The notes under the pieces were generated by a model. It was not told the DNA's origin and did not search any database. It saw only the letters and a program-made list of their open reading frames with translations. The position numbers and the translations under genes are program-made. From NCBI GenBank assembly GCA_021201905.1, contig JAJQEA010000168.1, positions 1-39,859 of the forward strand: a stretch of 39,859 bases of DNA. Reading direction: 5' to 3'. This document shows, piece by piece, positions 24,739 to 33,208 of this stretch; position 1 is the stretch's first letter; every line of letters starts with the position of its first letter. Origin of the DNA: Clostridia bacterium (lineage in GTDB: Bacteria; Bacillota; Clostridia; Lachnospirales; Lachnospiraceae).

Positions 24739-26239
24739 ACCGGTAACCTCTGGGCGTGACCATATAGGGGCCAATCTGCCTGGTATGGGAATTGCCGATG
24801 TAGACCGTGGTGAACATATCCACCCGGCGTTCCTTCAGCTCCTCCAGGGTAAGGACCTCCATCCCTTCCCCCTCCCTGCCGATGTTCACAGCCAGCCCGC
24901 ACACGGTATGCCCCGGCCTGTATTTGAGAATACGGCTGCATGCCTGCCGGAAATAGTCAGGCCGTCCCTTGCTGGCCGGATTGTACAGGCATATGACAAA
25001 ATCCGCCTGGGCCGCGGCCTCCACCCGGTTCCATATGACCTCCAGGGGCGTAAGCCGGTCGCTTAAGCTTATGACGGCAAAATCGTGCATCAGCGGGGCT
25101 CCCAGAACCGCCGCTCCGGCGCAGGCAGCCGTGATTCCCGGCACGGTCCTGACGCTGACGCCGGGATACTGCCCTGTCAGTTCCAGTATGAGGCCCGCCA
25201 TTCCGTAAACCCCTGCGTCCCCGCTGCATATCATGGCTGTGTTCTTTCCCTCCATACAGCATTCAAAGGCCCTCCGGCACCGTTCCTCTTCCCTGGTCAT
25301 GGCAGTGGTCAGGAACTCCTTGTGGGGGAACAATCCCCTTACCAGGTCCACATAGACCGTGTAGCCGGCTATGACCTGGCACTGCTTCATCACTTCCAGG
25401 GCCTGTCCCGTCATCTGCTTTTTTTCTCCCGGTCCCATCCCCACCACATAGAGTGTTCCCGGCTTCTGTTTCCCCCGGCCATCTTCGCGGCCCGCACGGT
25501 ATCCCGTGGTAAAGGCAGGGTCGTAAAGCTTTGACCGCTCATAGCCGGTCTGGGCCACGGTATTTCCCACCACAATAAGCGCGGTTTTGTGGATTCCTTC
25601 CCTGTCTGCCGTCTCCTTTAAGCTGGCTACCGTACACCGGACCACCTTCTCGTCCGGCCAGGTTGCCTTATATACAATGGCTGCGGGCGTATCCCCCAGA
25701 TAACCGCCCTTCATCAGCTCCTCCGACAGCTCCCCGGTCATGCCGGCGCTGAGGAATATCACCATGGTGCTGCCGTGAGCCGCAAATTTCCCTATGGATT
25801 CCCGGTCCGGCACAGGAGTCCTTCCTGCCATCCTGGTTATGACTACGCTCTGGCTGATGCCGGGCAGGGTATACTCCATCCCAAGGGCTGCCGCGGCTCC
25901 GCAGAAGGAGCTGACTCCGGGACATATATCATATCCTATCCCCCTGGCCTGAAGCCCGTCCATCTGTTCCCGTATGGCACCGTAGAGGCAGGGATCCCCG
26001 GTATGAAGGCGCACCGTGGTAAGACCGTCCCGCTCCGCCTGCTCCATCACCTCCAGGACCTGCTCCAGGTCCATGGCCGCGCTGTCATAAATCCTGGCAT
26101 CCTGCCTGGCCCAGTCCAAAAGCTCCCGGCTGACCAGGGAACCTGCGTATATGACCACATCCGCCTCCGCCAATAGTCTCTGCCCCCTGACCGTAATCAA
26201 ATCAACTGCGCCTGGACCTGCTCCTACTATATGTATCAT
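24725..26239 (-). CDS. cbiFH: Cobalt-precorrin-4 / precorrin-3B methyltransferase fusion CbiF-CbiH
   Basis: Two SAM-dependent tetrapyrrole methylases in one 504-residue chain. The N-terminal half (about 1-250) is CbiF, C11 methylation and ring rearrangement: VGAGPGAVDLITVRG, YAGSLVSRELL, LHTGDPCLYGAIREQM, PGVSSFCGAAAALGMEYTLP. A Lys/Gly/Arg-rich linker leads to CbiH (about 263-504), C17 methylation and ring contraction: LYVVGMGPGEKKQMT, GYTVYVDL, ICSGDAGVYGMAGL, PGITAACAGAAVLGAP, CLYNPASKGRP. AAAGGCGG precedes the ATG at 26239, 13 bases after the cbiD stop. The order of domains is the reverse of reaction order, as CbiH acts first. Confidence 0.93.
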   Translation of the reverse strand: MIHIVGAGPGAVDLITVRGQRLLAEADVVIYAGSLVSRELLDWARQDARIYDSAAMDLEQVLEVMEQAERDGLTTVRLHTGDPCLYGAIREQMDGLQARGIGYDICPGVSSFCGAAAALGMEYTLPGISQSVVITRMAGRTPVPDRESIGKFAAHGSTMVIFLSAGMTGELSEELMKGGYLGDTPAAIVYKATWPDEKVVRCTVASLKETADREGIHKTALIVVGNTVAQTGYERSKLYDPAFTTGYRAGREDGRGKQKPGTLYVVGMGPGEKKQMTGQALEVMKQCQVIAGYTVYVDLVRGLFPHKEFLTTAMTREEERCRRAFECCMEGKNTAMICSGDAGVYGMAGLILELTGQYPGVSVRTVPGITAACAGAAVLGAPLMHDFAVISLSDRLTPLEVIWNRVEAAAQADFVICLYNPASKGRPDYFRQACSRILKYRPGHTVCGLAVNIGREGEGMEVLTLEELKERRVDMFTTVYIGNSHTRQIGPYMVTPRGYRYDGN

Positions 26240-26252
26240 CTCATTCCGCCTT

Positions 26253-27452
26253 TCATCTGTTCCTCATTCTGTCCGTAAAGTATTTAAGCAAATCATCTGC
26301 CCCGGTGGTCGCGCCCAGTATTCCGCGTTCATTGGTAAATACAATGGCCTCCGCCCTGAGACGTTCACCGGCCCGCCGTTTCACATGCTGTTCCAGCCGC
26401 CCCATCACCCGCTTCATCACCTGTTGGCGCAGGCCATCCTCTGTCTCCAGAAGGCGCAGCCCCTCGTCCACGGTCACGGCCTCTAGTATCTGCTCCACCA
26501 GCTCCTTTTTAGCGCCGCAGGCAGCTCCGTGGGCCGCCAGGATTTCCATTCTCCCGTCCGCCCAGGAGGAATGGGTATTCATGATACCGGCTGCCAGTTT
26601 GATCAGCTTGCCGCCATGGCCTATGAGCAGTATGGACTCCGCCCCTTCCTCCACCGCCATGTCAATAGTGCTGCCTATGAAGTTGCTGCATTTCACAGCC
26701 TGTCCCAGGCCAAGGCCAAGTACATTGCCCACAAAGCTCTCACCGTAATTTCCCGGTGTCACCAGAAGGTGTTTCTCCCCCTTGCGGATCCTCTGCCTCA
26801 GCTCCAGCCGTATGGTGTCAAGAAGCGCTGTCTCGCTCATGGGCTCCACCATTCCGCTGGTTCCCAGTATGGATATGCCTCCCTGGATTTCTAGACGGCT
26901 GTTAAATGTCTTATGCGCCACTTCCAGCGCTCCCGGCACTTGGATTTCAATGGAAAGCACACCTGTGAAACCGGATTCCCGGCACACACCGGCCACCTGC
27001 TCAAATATCATCTGCCTGGGAACCGGGTTAATGGCAGCTTTTCCCACTTCGCAGCTCAAACCGCACTGGGTTACCCTTCCCACTCCCACTCCTCCGGATA
27101 AATACAGCCGTAATCCGTCTTTCTCATACACATAATCCCCACCGGCACCGGCATCAGCGCTGTCCGCATCCGGCTGCCGGATCTGTGAATACACCATAAG
27201 CCCGTCCGTCACATCCGGGTCGTCCCCCGCGTCCTTCCGGACGCCGCAGGATACACGGTTCTCCCCCGGTTCCATTTCCTCCACCTCCAGGTCCAGACGG
27301 ACTCCCTTTGGCGTTGTCAGGGATACCTGCTCCATTCTCCTGCCCTGCAACAACATAACGGCAGCCGCCAAGGAAGCCGCTGCCGCACAAGTACCTGTGG
27401 TGTATCCCCATCTCAATTTTTTCTGATTCTTATAGATGTACGAATCTCCCAT
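26253..27452 (-). CDS. cbiD: Cobalt-precorrin-5B C1-methyltransferase CbiD
   Basis: Methylates C1 in the anaerobic pathway; 399 residues. The family opening LRWGYTTGTCAAAAS is intact, with later GGVGVGRVTQCGL, NPVPRQMI, GTSGMVEPMSE, LVTPGNYGE and LLIGHGGKLIKLAAGI with a WADGRMEIL run. AGGTGG lies about six bases before the ATG. It begins 66 bases after the cbiG stop, and that gap holds a good promoter candidate. CbiD is diagnostic of early cobalt insertion. Confidence 0.95.
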   Translation of the reverse strand: MGDSYIYKNQKKLRWGYTTGTCAAAASLAAAVMLLQGRRMEQVSLTTPKGVRLDLEVEEMEPGENRVSCGVRKDAGDDPDVTDGLMVYSQIRQPDADSADAGAGGDYVYEKDGLRLYLSGGVGVGRVTQCGLSCEVGKAAINPVPRQMIFEQVAGVCRESGFTGVLSIEIQVPGALEVAHKTFNSRLEIQGGISILGTSGMVEPMSETALLDTIRLELRQRIRKGEKHLLVTPGNYGESFVGNVLGLGLGQAVKCSNFIGSTIDMAVEEGAESILLIGHGGKLIKLAAGIMNTHSSWADGRMEILAAHGAACGAKKELVEQILEAVTVDEGLRLLETEDGLRQQVMKRVMGRLEQHVKRRAGERLRAEAIVFTNERGILGATTGADDLLKYFTDRMRNR

Positions 27453-27493
27453 AGTCCCACCTGCTGTCCAACATCTGACTTAAACTATGGAAA

Positions 27494-27522
27494 AGTATAT
27501 CATATCCAACTGCATTTCTCAA
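27494..27522 (-). promoter_or_regulatory. Internal promoter before cbiD
   Basis: On the minus strand TTGAGA (complement of 27517-27522) and TATACT (complement of 27494-27499) are separated by exactly 17 bases. The -35 overlaps the cbiG stop, and the resulting leader is only about 35 bases. It would allow cbiD and the genes after it to be transcribed independently of cbiG. The leader is far too short for a cobalamin riboswitch. Confidence 0.5.
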
Positions 27523-28631
27523 TGTCTAATTTCCCCGGGGGCCGGCTCTTGTGACCGGCTGGGGCCTGTACCCGCAGCCGGCCTTATGACAGCCGGCTCT
27601 ATGGCAGCCGCCACCGTCACTCCCTCCCCGGCCCGCTTATGTACCAGAAGGATTCCTCCCCCGGCTGTGCAGGACCGTTCGCAGACATTGCCCACGCCCA
27701 CCGTGGCTCTCACAAACTCGGATTCCTCAAACACTCCTTCCACAGCCAGCAGTTCCCCTGCTGTAAATGTACGGAGCTCCCACCCGTACCTGCCGGCCAA
27801 CTGGGACACAGCCGCCTCCCCGGCCTTGAGGTCAATGGTGGACAGCGCCTTGACCGCCGCCGGGTCAATGCCGCCATCCTTAAGCGTCTCCAGGACGCGG
27901 CGCTCCAGGACATCCGGCGGGGTTCCCTTCCTGCAGCCCACGCCCACCACAACCATCTTTGGGACCAGGCGGAGGAAGGAGGGCCTCTCACTGTCTCGGA
28001 AGGTAATCCATATGTTATGCCTGCACACGCTGTCCATGCATATATGATGCCCCCATATGTCCCCGGTGTTTCCCGCCCCGCGGCACTCCGGGTCGCAGAA
28101 AAAGCCCACCTTCCCGCCATCCAGCAGCCAGGCGGAAATCTCTTTGGCCTCTTTTCTGTCTGTGATGCAAAGACCGTTTCGGGTCGCAAATACATCCACT
28201 GCAAACACACCGTTCACGTCCGTTGCCGTGGTTATGACCGGTATGCCATGAAGCCAGCCCGCCACTGTTTCAGCCAGCTCATTGGCTCCCCCCACATGGC
28301 CTGACAACAGGGGAATGCAGAAATGCCTGGCCTCATCCGCCACCACCACAGGAGGGTCTGTCATCTTATCCCGGACATAGGGAGCAATGGCCCTGACCGC
28401 AATACCGGCCGCACCAATGAACACCAGCGCCCTTTTCTGTCCAAACATGGAGCCGGTCCATTCCGAAAGGGGCTCATCCTGAGGCAGGATTCCCTCCGCC
28501 CCCCATTCCGGCTTCCAGAAGCGCCGCGGCATATATCCCCGGCACTCTGTTCCCCCATCCCTGAACCGGCGGCACAGCAGGCGGCATATCCCGGCTCCTC
28601 TCTCCGTAAAACAGATCATTCCTATCTTCAT
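27519..28631 (-). CDS. cbiG: Cobalt-precorrin-5A hydrolase CbiG
   Basis: Opens the delta-lactone of cobalt-precorrin-5A with loss of the C20 unit as acetaldehyde; 370 residues. The N-terminal and central parts show ALVFIGAAGIAVRAIAPYV, PPVVVADEARHFCIPLLSGHVGGANELA and ITTATDVNGVFAVDVFA. The C-terminal CbiG_C part shows VVVGVGCRKGT and LKAGEAAVSQLA. AAAGGAG lies eight bases before the ATG. First gene of the corrin run; 55 bases separate it from the spore-protein gene. Confidence 0.94.
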   Translation of the reverse strand: MKIGMICFTERGAGICRLLCRRFRDGGTECRGYMPRRFWKPEWGAEGILPQDEPLSEWTGSMFGQKRALVFIGAAGIAVRAIAPYVRDKMTDPPVVVADEARHFCIPLLSGHVGGANELAETVAGWLHGIPVITTATDVNGVFAVDVFATRNGLCITDRKEAKEISAWLLDGGKVGFFCDPECRGAGNTGDIWGHHICMDSVCRHNIWITFRDSERPSFLRLVPKMVVVGVGCRKGTPPDVLERRVLETLKDGGIDPAAVKALSTIDLKAGEAAVSQLAGRYGWELRTFTAGELLAVEGVFEESEFVRATVGVGNVCERSCTAGGGILLVHKRAGEGVTVAAAIEPAVIRPAAGTGPSRSQEPAPGEIRH

Positions 28632-28672
28632 TCCCGTCTCCTTTGTATCAATCCTGATTACAGATATAAAAC

Positions 28673-28701
28673 AGTATATCGGAAAATCATTCCTGCTGCA
28701 A
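28673..28701 (-). promoter_or_regulatory. Promoter candidate for the cobalamin operon
   Basis: On the minus strand TTGCAG (complement of 28696-28701) and TATACT (complement of 28673-28678) lie 17 bases apart, overlapping the 3' end of the spore-protein gene. Transcription would start near 28667, giving a leader of about 36 bases before cbiG. No cobalamin riboswitch B12 box was seen in or near it. Confidence 0.4.
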
Positions 28702-28899
28702 TGCCTCTTTCTTAAGTTCCCGTTTGCGCTTTGTGATAAGGCCCCCTATCTTGCCGCTTTCCTTGGCTGTCAGGCTTCTCCATCCGCCCTCCATGACCTT
28801 TGCGTCCAATCCCAGTTCCTGGGCAATCTCAAACTTAAGCTGGTCCTGGGCGCTCAGGTTGTGGGGATCAAATGCCTCATTCTTTTTAGACTTTCCCAT
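28687..28899 (-). CDS. Small acid-soluble spore protein, alpha/beta type
   Basis: 70 residues, a DNA-coating spore core protein. The two family blocks are recognisable: LKFEIAQELGL near 25-35 and LTAKESGKIGGLITKR near 45-60. The N-terminus is Lys/Asn-rich and longer than in Bacillus proteins, and the C-terminus ends in a Lys/Glu-rich tail. Glu-Ser in AKESG is near the site normally cut by the germination protease (E-x), but that cut site is not clear here. The ATG at 28899 has AAAGGAG 11 bases upstream, slightly far; a further in-frame ATG 14 codons up lacks a site. A sigma-G-like promoter lies just before it. Confidence 0.75.
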   Translation of the reverse strand: MGKSKKNEAFDPHNLSAQDQLKFEIAQELGLDAKVMEGGWRSLTAKESGKIGGLITKRKRELKKEALQQE

Positions 28900-28944
28900 G
28901 TAGGTTCTTGCTCCTTTCTTGCTGATACAAAATAAGTACAAATG

Positions 28945-28974
28945 GATTATGCCCAGGCAGGGGCCTGCCTATAC
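28945..28974 (-). promoter_or_regulatory. Possible sigma-G promoter of the spore-protein gene
   Basis: On the minus strand GTATA (complement of 28970-28974) and CATAATC (complement of 28945-28951) are separated by 18 bases, resembling the sigma-G pattern GYATR ... CATNMTA. The spacer contains an AGGCAG/CTGCCT inverted repeat (28955-28970). The presence of a spore gene immediately downstream supports it. Confidence 0.45.
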
Positions 28975-29001
28975 CGCACTTACAACTTATTCCAATTGCC
29001 C

Positions 29002-29030
29002 TTGCAATTTAATTTGTTGTATATTATACT
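29002..29030 (+). promoter_or_regulatory. Promoter of the LytTR two-component genes
   Basis: TTGCAA (29002-29007) and TATACT (29025-29030) are spaced by 17 bases, giving a leader of about 38 bases before the GTG at 29076. Divergent from the spore-protein gene. An upstream TACAAC ... GTTGTA inverted pair spans the -35 region. Confidence 0.6.
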
Positions 29031-29075
29031 GAACTTATATGGATTGTTTCACAACGTAAAGAAAGGAAGGGCACC

Positions 29076-29804
29076 GTGAACATTGCAGTCATCGACGACT
29101 CGATAGATGAGGCTCGTCAGTTAGCCGGCTTTATAAACACCTATTGTTCCGACACACATATCTGCCAGCAGACGACCATCTTCAATACCGCCGCTGACTT
29201 CCTTCGCTGCTGGCAAAGAGGCAGCTTTGATCTTATATTTATAGATATTTTTCTCCGGAACGAGACGTCCGGCATCCGAATCGCTGAAAAGGTCCGCAGG
29301 GATGATGAATCCTGCACCATTATATTCACCACCAGCAGTACGGATTTTGCCTTGAAGGGCTATGAGGTGCGCGCCCTGGACTACATGGTAAAACCCATCC
29401 GCTATGAAAAGCTCAGTCAGACCATGGAGTATTTTAAGTCTGTGTGCCACAGGAAGCAGAGTCATTATATAGAAGTAAAGGAAAGCCGCATTATGCTGAA
29501 GATTCCCGTTGACTCCATCCTGTACACAGATTATTCAAACCATTACATACAAATCCATCTTCCAGACAAGACGGTCCGCACTTATATGCGGTTTGAAGAG
29601 TTTTCCAGTATGCTCCTTATCTACTCCCAGTTCCTATGCTGTTACCGGAATTGCATCATCAACATGGACAAGGTATTCTCCATGGAGAAATCAGAGTTCA
29701 TTTTGACAACCGGGGAACATCTGCCTATTACCAGAACCATGAGGTCGCAGATCCATCAGCAGTATGCTGATTACCAGTTCTCCAAACTAAACGGAGGCTT
29801 CTGA
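29076..29804 (+). CDS. LytTR-family response regulator
   Basis: AgrA/LytR-type transcription regulator, 242 residues. The receiver domain shows the acidic pair DD at 7-8, LIFIDIFLRNETSG with the phospho-acceptor Asp (about 57), and VRALDYMVKPI with the conserved Lys. The C-terminal LytTR DNA-binding domain (about 130-235) has the YIEVKESRI opening, ILYTDYSNHYIQIHL and FLCCYRNCIINMDKV. The start is GTG at 29076, with AAGGAAGG about six bases upstream. Its stop overlaps the ATG of the sensor gene by one base (TGATG), so the pair is coupled. Its targets are unknown; no signal-peptide precursor gene for a peptide quorum system was found nearby. Confidence 0.88.
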   Translation: MNIAVIDDSIDEARQLAGFINTYCSDTHICQQTTIFNTAADFLRCWQRGSFDLIFIDIFLRNETSGIRIAEKVRRDDESCTIIFTTSSTDFALKGYEVRALDYMVKPIRYEKLSQTMEYFKSVCHRKQSHYIEVKESRIMLKIPVDSILYTDYSNHYIQIHLPDKTVRTYMRFEEFSSMLLIYSQFLCCYRNCIINMDKVFSMEKSEFILTTGEHLPITRTMRSQIHQQYADYQFSKLNGGF

Positions 29805-31148
29805 TGAGCTTTGAACAGATACAGCTGATATGTGTGATTTTAGCCAAAATCATATTCATTATCGTTCCCTTTTTGGCGGTATTCCGAAGGGAATGGCGGT
29901 ATACTATGTCAAAAACCGCAGGTATTCTTATGGGATACCTGTTTTTTGTATGCGTATTAGGACTGACCTGCTTCCGGCATTTCCTGAGCCGGCCCTGGCT
30001 GGAGATGGCGTGGGCCTGTACCACCATGACAACCAGCATACTGGTCTGCAAGTGGATGGTGCGGACGGACTGGCCTGTGACCATCTATTCCCTTTTTTCT
30101 TTTTAAGAACTTCACGGATACCGCCGCCTACTGCGCGGAACTGTCCAATGCTTCGGCTTCCCTTTATGAAAACAGCTTCCTTATAACCAGTGATGAGTTG
30201 CTGAGCAATCTCATCTTTCTGTTTCTCATGGTCTGGGCCGCCTATTATATCCTGCACAAATATCTGACCAAAGCAGTGGAATACACAAGGCTCCTTCCGG
30301 TCTGGAACTATCTGGCTGCCATTCCGGTGCTCTTTTTCATCATGTTCCGGCTGGCCATCCGCTCCCTGTCCCCTTCCCGCATGCTTCAGCACCATCCTGA
30401 CATGGCTTTTTTTGCTGTCTGCTGGTTTGCCTGCATCTACACGGTCCACTACGTAAGTCTGAGGATTCTGTCCCGGCTGGCTGAAAGCTACGCGATCAAG
30501 GAACAGTACCGGACCACCCGGCTGCTGGCCAGCGTCCAGAAATCCCAGATGGCCACCCTCCAGTATAATCTGGAACAATTCAAGAAGGCCCGCCACGATT
30601 ACCGCCATCATCTCATCACCATCAAGGGACTGCTGGAGCAGGAGAAAACAGACCTTGCCCTGGAGTACGTCAATGACTATCTGGGTTCCTACGCCACGCT
30701 GGAAACCACCCAGTACTGTGAGAACCCTTCCTCCAATGCTCTGCTCAATTACTACATACAGACTGCCCAGTCCCAGGGAATCGCGGTGAATTCCTCCATT
30801 TCCCTGCCCCAGAGCCTTCCTGTACCGGAGATAGACTTCTGCACCATCCTGGGCAACCTTCTCTCCAACGCGGTGGAGGCATGTCAGAGGCAGACCCAGG
30901 GAACGCCCTCCATCACCATCAACATCGGCCAGGCCGGGGAATCCATGATCGCCCTTTCCATACAGAACACCTATTCCCATCTCATACGGATGAAGGACGG
31001 ACGTTTCCTCTCCTCCAAACGGGAGGATATGGGAACGGGCACCACCTCTGTGCGGTACCTGGTGGAACGGTATCACGGCATATTGAAATTCGATTACAGC
31101 AATGGGATTTTCGTGGCATCCCTTCTTCTGAATCCTGCCATGAAATAG
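29804..31148 (+). pseudogene. AgrC-like sensor histidine kinase interrupted by a frameshift
   Basis: A GHKL-type sensor kinase split into two frames. The first frame (29804-30106) encodes about 100 residues with membrane segments and stops right after the T6-C-T5 tract near 30093-30104. The second frame is open from before 30081 to the stop at 31148 and continues the protein with KNFTDTAAYCAELSN, further membrane segments, the phospho-acceptor block ARHDYRHHL, the ATP-binding N-box LGNLLSNAVEA and GTGTTSVRYLVERYHG. Removing one T from the first T-run joins both into a single product of about 447 residues, normal for the family. It may be a true mutation, phase variation, ribosomal slippage or an assembly error. 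GGAGG lies before the ATG. Confidence 0.8.
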
Positions 31149-31163
31149 CTTCCCCCTCAAACC

Positions 31164-31197
31164 TAAAAACTGGCTATGGGCAAAGCCCATAACCAGT
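31164..31197 (-). terminator. Terminator of the ispH-rpsA operon
   Basis: On the minus strand a 13-bp stem (ACTGG-TATGGGC arms with one G-U pair) around a TTT loop is followed directly by TTTTT. It lies 18 bases beyond the stop of the ispH-rpsA fusion, and 20 bases beyond the stop of the convergent sensor gene. Confidence 0.88.
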
Positions 31198-31214
31198 CCT
31201 CATGAATTCAAATC

Positions 31215-33206
31215 TTATTCTTCTGTGTACTGTGACATGGCATCGATGTCCACGTCAGCCACATCAGCGTCCTGTGTCGCAGGTGCCAGCATAGCCTTGA
31301 TGCTCAAGCTGATTTTGTGGTCAGCCTCGTTAAAGTCTATCACTCTGGCCTCGATCTCCTGGCCAATTCTCAACACATCAACAGGCTTTTCAACATGCTT
31401 CCTGGAAATCCGGGATACATGAAGCAGTGCGTCCACACCTGGCTCCAGCTCAACGAATGCGCCGAAATCAGTCATACGTACCACACGGCCGTATACCACG
31501 TTGCCAACCGCATACTTGTCAGCTGCGTTAACCCATGGATTAGCCTCAGGGAACTTAAGGCTCAGGGCAATCTTCTCTCCCTGGATATCCTTAATCAGTA
31601 CCCTTACCTGGTCCCCTGCCTTGAATACCTTCTTAGGATTCTCAACACGGCCCCAGCTCATCTCGGAAATATGAAGAAGTCCGTCTGCTCCGCCCAAATT
31701 GATGAACGCGCCGAAGTCAGTTACGTTCTTAACGATTCCGTCAACGGTATCGCCTGGCTGGATTCTTGCGAACAGTTCTTCCTTCAGCTTCGCCTTCTGT
31801 GCAACCAGAAGCTGTTTCCTGTCGCCGATGATTCTTCTTCTCTTAGGATTGAATTCTGTGATGACAAAATCAATATCCTGTCCCGCATACTTGGACAGGT
31901 CCTTCTCGTAGCTGTCAGATACAAGGCTGGCCGGGATAAATACCCTTGCGCCCTCAACCTCAACACTTAAGCCGCCGTCTAATACCTGTACTACCTTTGC
32001 TGTCAGAACCTCCTGGTTCTCAAATGCCTCTTCCAGACGCTTATTGCCTCTGTCAACTGCCATACGCTTATAGGATAAGGAAACCATGCCTACGCCGTCA
32101 TTAAGCTTAATGACCTTGGCCTCCATCTCTTCACCAATCTGTACTTTTGTGGTCAAATCCACGTTGCTGTCGTTGCTGTATTCGTCACGTGTGATAACTC
32201 CCTCGGACTTATTACCTGCAATACTCAGTATTATCTCATCTTTGCTGACTTCGATGACCTGACCGGTGACTATCTCTCCTGTACGTATTGGTTTGGTTGA
32301 TTCTTCCTCTTCCTTTAATAACTCTGCAAAACTCTGCTCTGCCATTCTGGTATGAACCTCCTCAATAATTTTTCTTGGGGTGGATGCCCCAGCTGTAATA
32401 CCTACGCTGCGCACAGAAGATACACTGTCAGGATCTAAATCGCCGAGTGTCTGAATATAAAAGGTGTCTTTACACTCCTTGAGGCATATCTCGTAAAGCT
32501 TCTGGGTGTTGGAAGAATGCCTGCCGCCAATCACAATCATAGCGTCCACCTGCGAAGCAATTCTTGCTGCCTCCACTTGTCTTTCCTGTGTTGCATTGCA
32601 AATCGTATTTAAAACACTATTATCATAACCCTTTTTTAAAAATTTTTCAACTAATTCTTTAAATTTGTTGTAATTAAATGTCGTTTGGGACACGATACAT
32701 AACTTTCGGCCCTCGGGAAGCCGGTAGTTATCTACCCCCTCCCCATCCTTTATTACCGTGGTAAGTTCGTTCCCCCATCCCCTGATTCCTTCCACCTCGG
32801 GATGATCCGGGCTTCCGATGATTACCACCGCCTCACCGGCCGCGGAGTGCTCCGCCACAATGCGGTGTATTTTCTTCACAAAGGGGCAGGTGGCGTCCAC
32901 AATGGCCACGTTCCGCTCCTTCAGGATCTCATACACATGGCGGCTGACGCCGTGGGACCGGATAATGACCGTTCCCTGGTTTTTGGGAAGCGCTCTCAGC
33001 TCATCCTCTGTCTCCAGGACCATAACGCCTTTATCCGACAAATCCTTTACCACTTCCTCATTGTGGATAATGGGGCCATAGGTATAGATGGGGCCGGATG
33101 CCTTTTTGCTTTTCAGTGCTTCGATCTGTTCATAGACCTGGTCCACTGCCCGTTCCACGCCAAAGCAGAAGCCGGCGCTCTTTGCTACTGTGACTTTCCT
33201 GTCCAT
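31215..33206 (-). CDS. ispH: IspH (HMBPP reductase) fused to S1-domain RNA-binding protein
   Basis: 663 residues. Residues 1-285 are 4-hydroxy-3-methylbut-2-enyl diphosphate reductase, the last step of the MEP isoprenoid pathway, with the three iron-sulfur cysteines Cys14 (GFCFGV), Cys107 (DATCPFV) and Cys203 (NTICNAT), plus GSPDHPEV and SSNTQKLYE. Residues from about 305 to 640 hold four S1 repeats resembling ribosomal protein S1, the clearest being VKNVTDFGAFINLGGADGLLHISE and VRMTDFGAFVELEPGVDALLHVS. The fusion is a known feature of Clostridia. GAGGG precedes the ATG at 33206, 2 bases after the cmk stop. The S1 part may aid translation of leaders with weak ribosome sites; that is inference. 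Confidence 0.95.
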   Translation of the reverse strand: MDRKVTVAKSAGFCFGVERAVDQVYEQIEALKSKKASGPIYTYGPIIHNEEVVKDLSDKGVMVLETEDELRALPKNQGTVIIRSHGVSRHVYEILKERNVAIVDATCPFVKKIHRIVAEHSAAGEAVVIIGSPDHPEVEGIRGWGNELTTVIKDGEGVDNYRLPEGRKLCIVSQTTFNYNKFKELVEKFLKKGYDNSVLNTICNATQERQVEAARIASQVDAMIVIGGRHSSNTQKLYEICLKECKDTFYIQTLGDLDPDSVSSVRSVGITAGASTPRKIIEEVHTRMAEQSFAELLKEEEESTKPIRTGEIVTGQVIEVSKDEIILSIAGNKSEGVITRDEYSNDSNVDLTTKVQIGEEMEAKVIKLNDGVGMVSLSYKRMAVDRGNKRLEEAFENQEVLTAKVVQVLDGGLSVEVEGARVFIPASLVSDSYEKDLSKYAGQDIDFVITEFNPKRRRIIGDRKQLLVAQKAKLKEELFARIQPGDTVDGIVKNVTDFGAFINLGGADGLLHISEMSWGRVENPKKVFKAGDQVRVLIKDIQGEKIALSLKFPEANPWVNAADKYAVGNVVYGRVVRMTDFGAFVELEPGVDALLHVSRISRKHVEKPVDVLRIGQEIEARVIDFNEADHKISLSIKAMLAPATQDADVADVDIDAMSQYTEE

Positions 33207-33208
33207 GG

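Noticed and set aside
29928..31190. 420-codon minus-strand open frame opposite the sensor kinase
   Set aside because: The plus strand encodes recognisable kinase motifs; the minus frame has none and crosses the ispH terminator.
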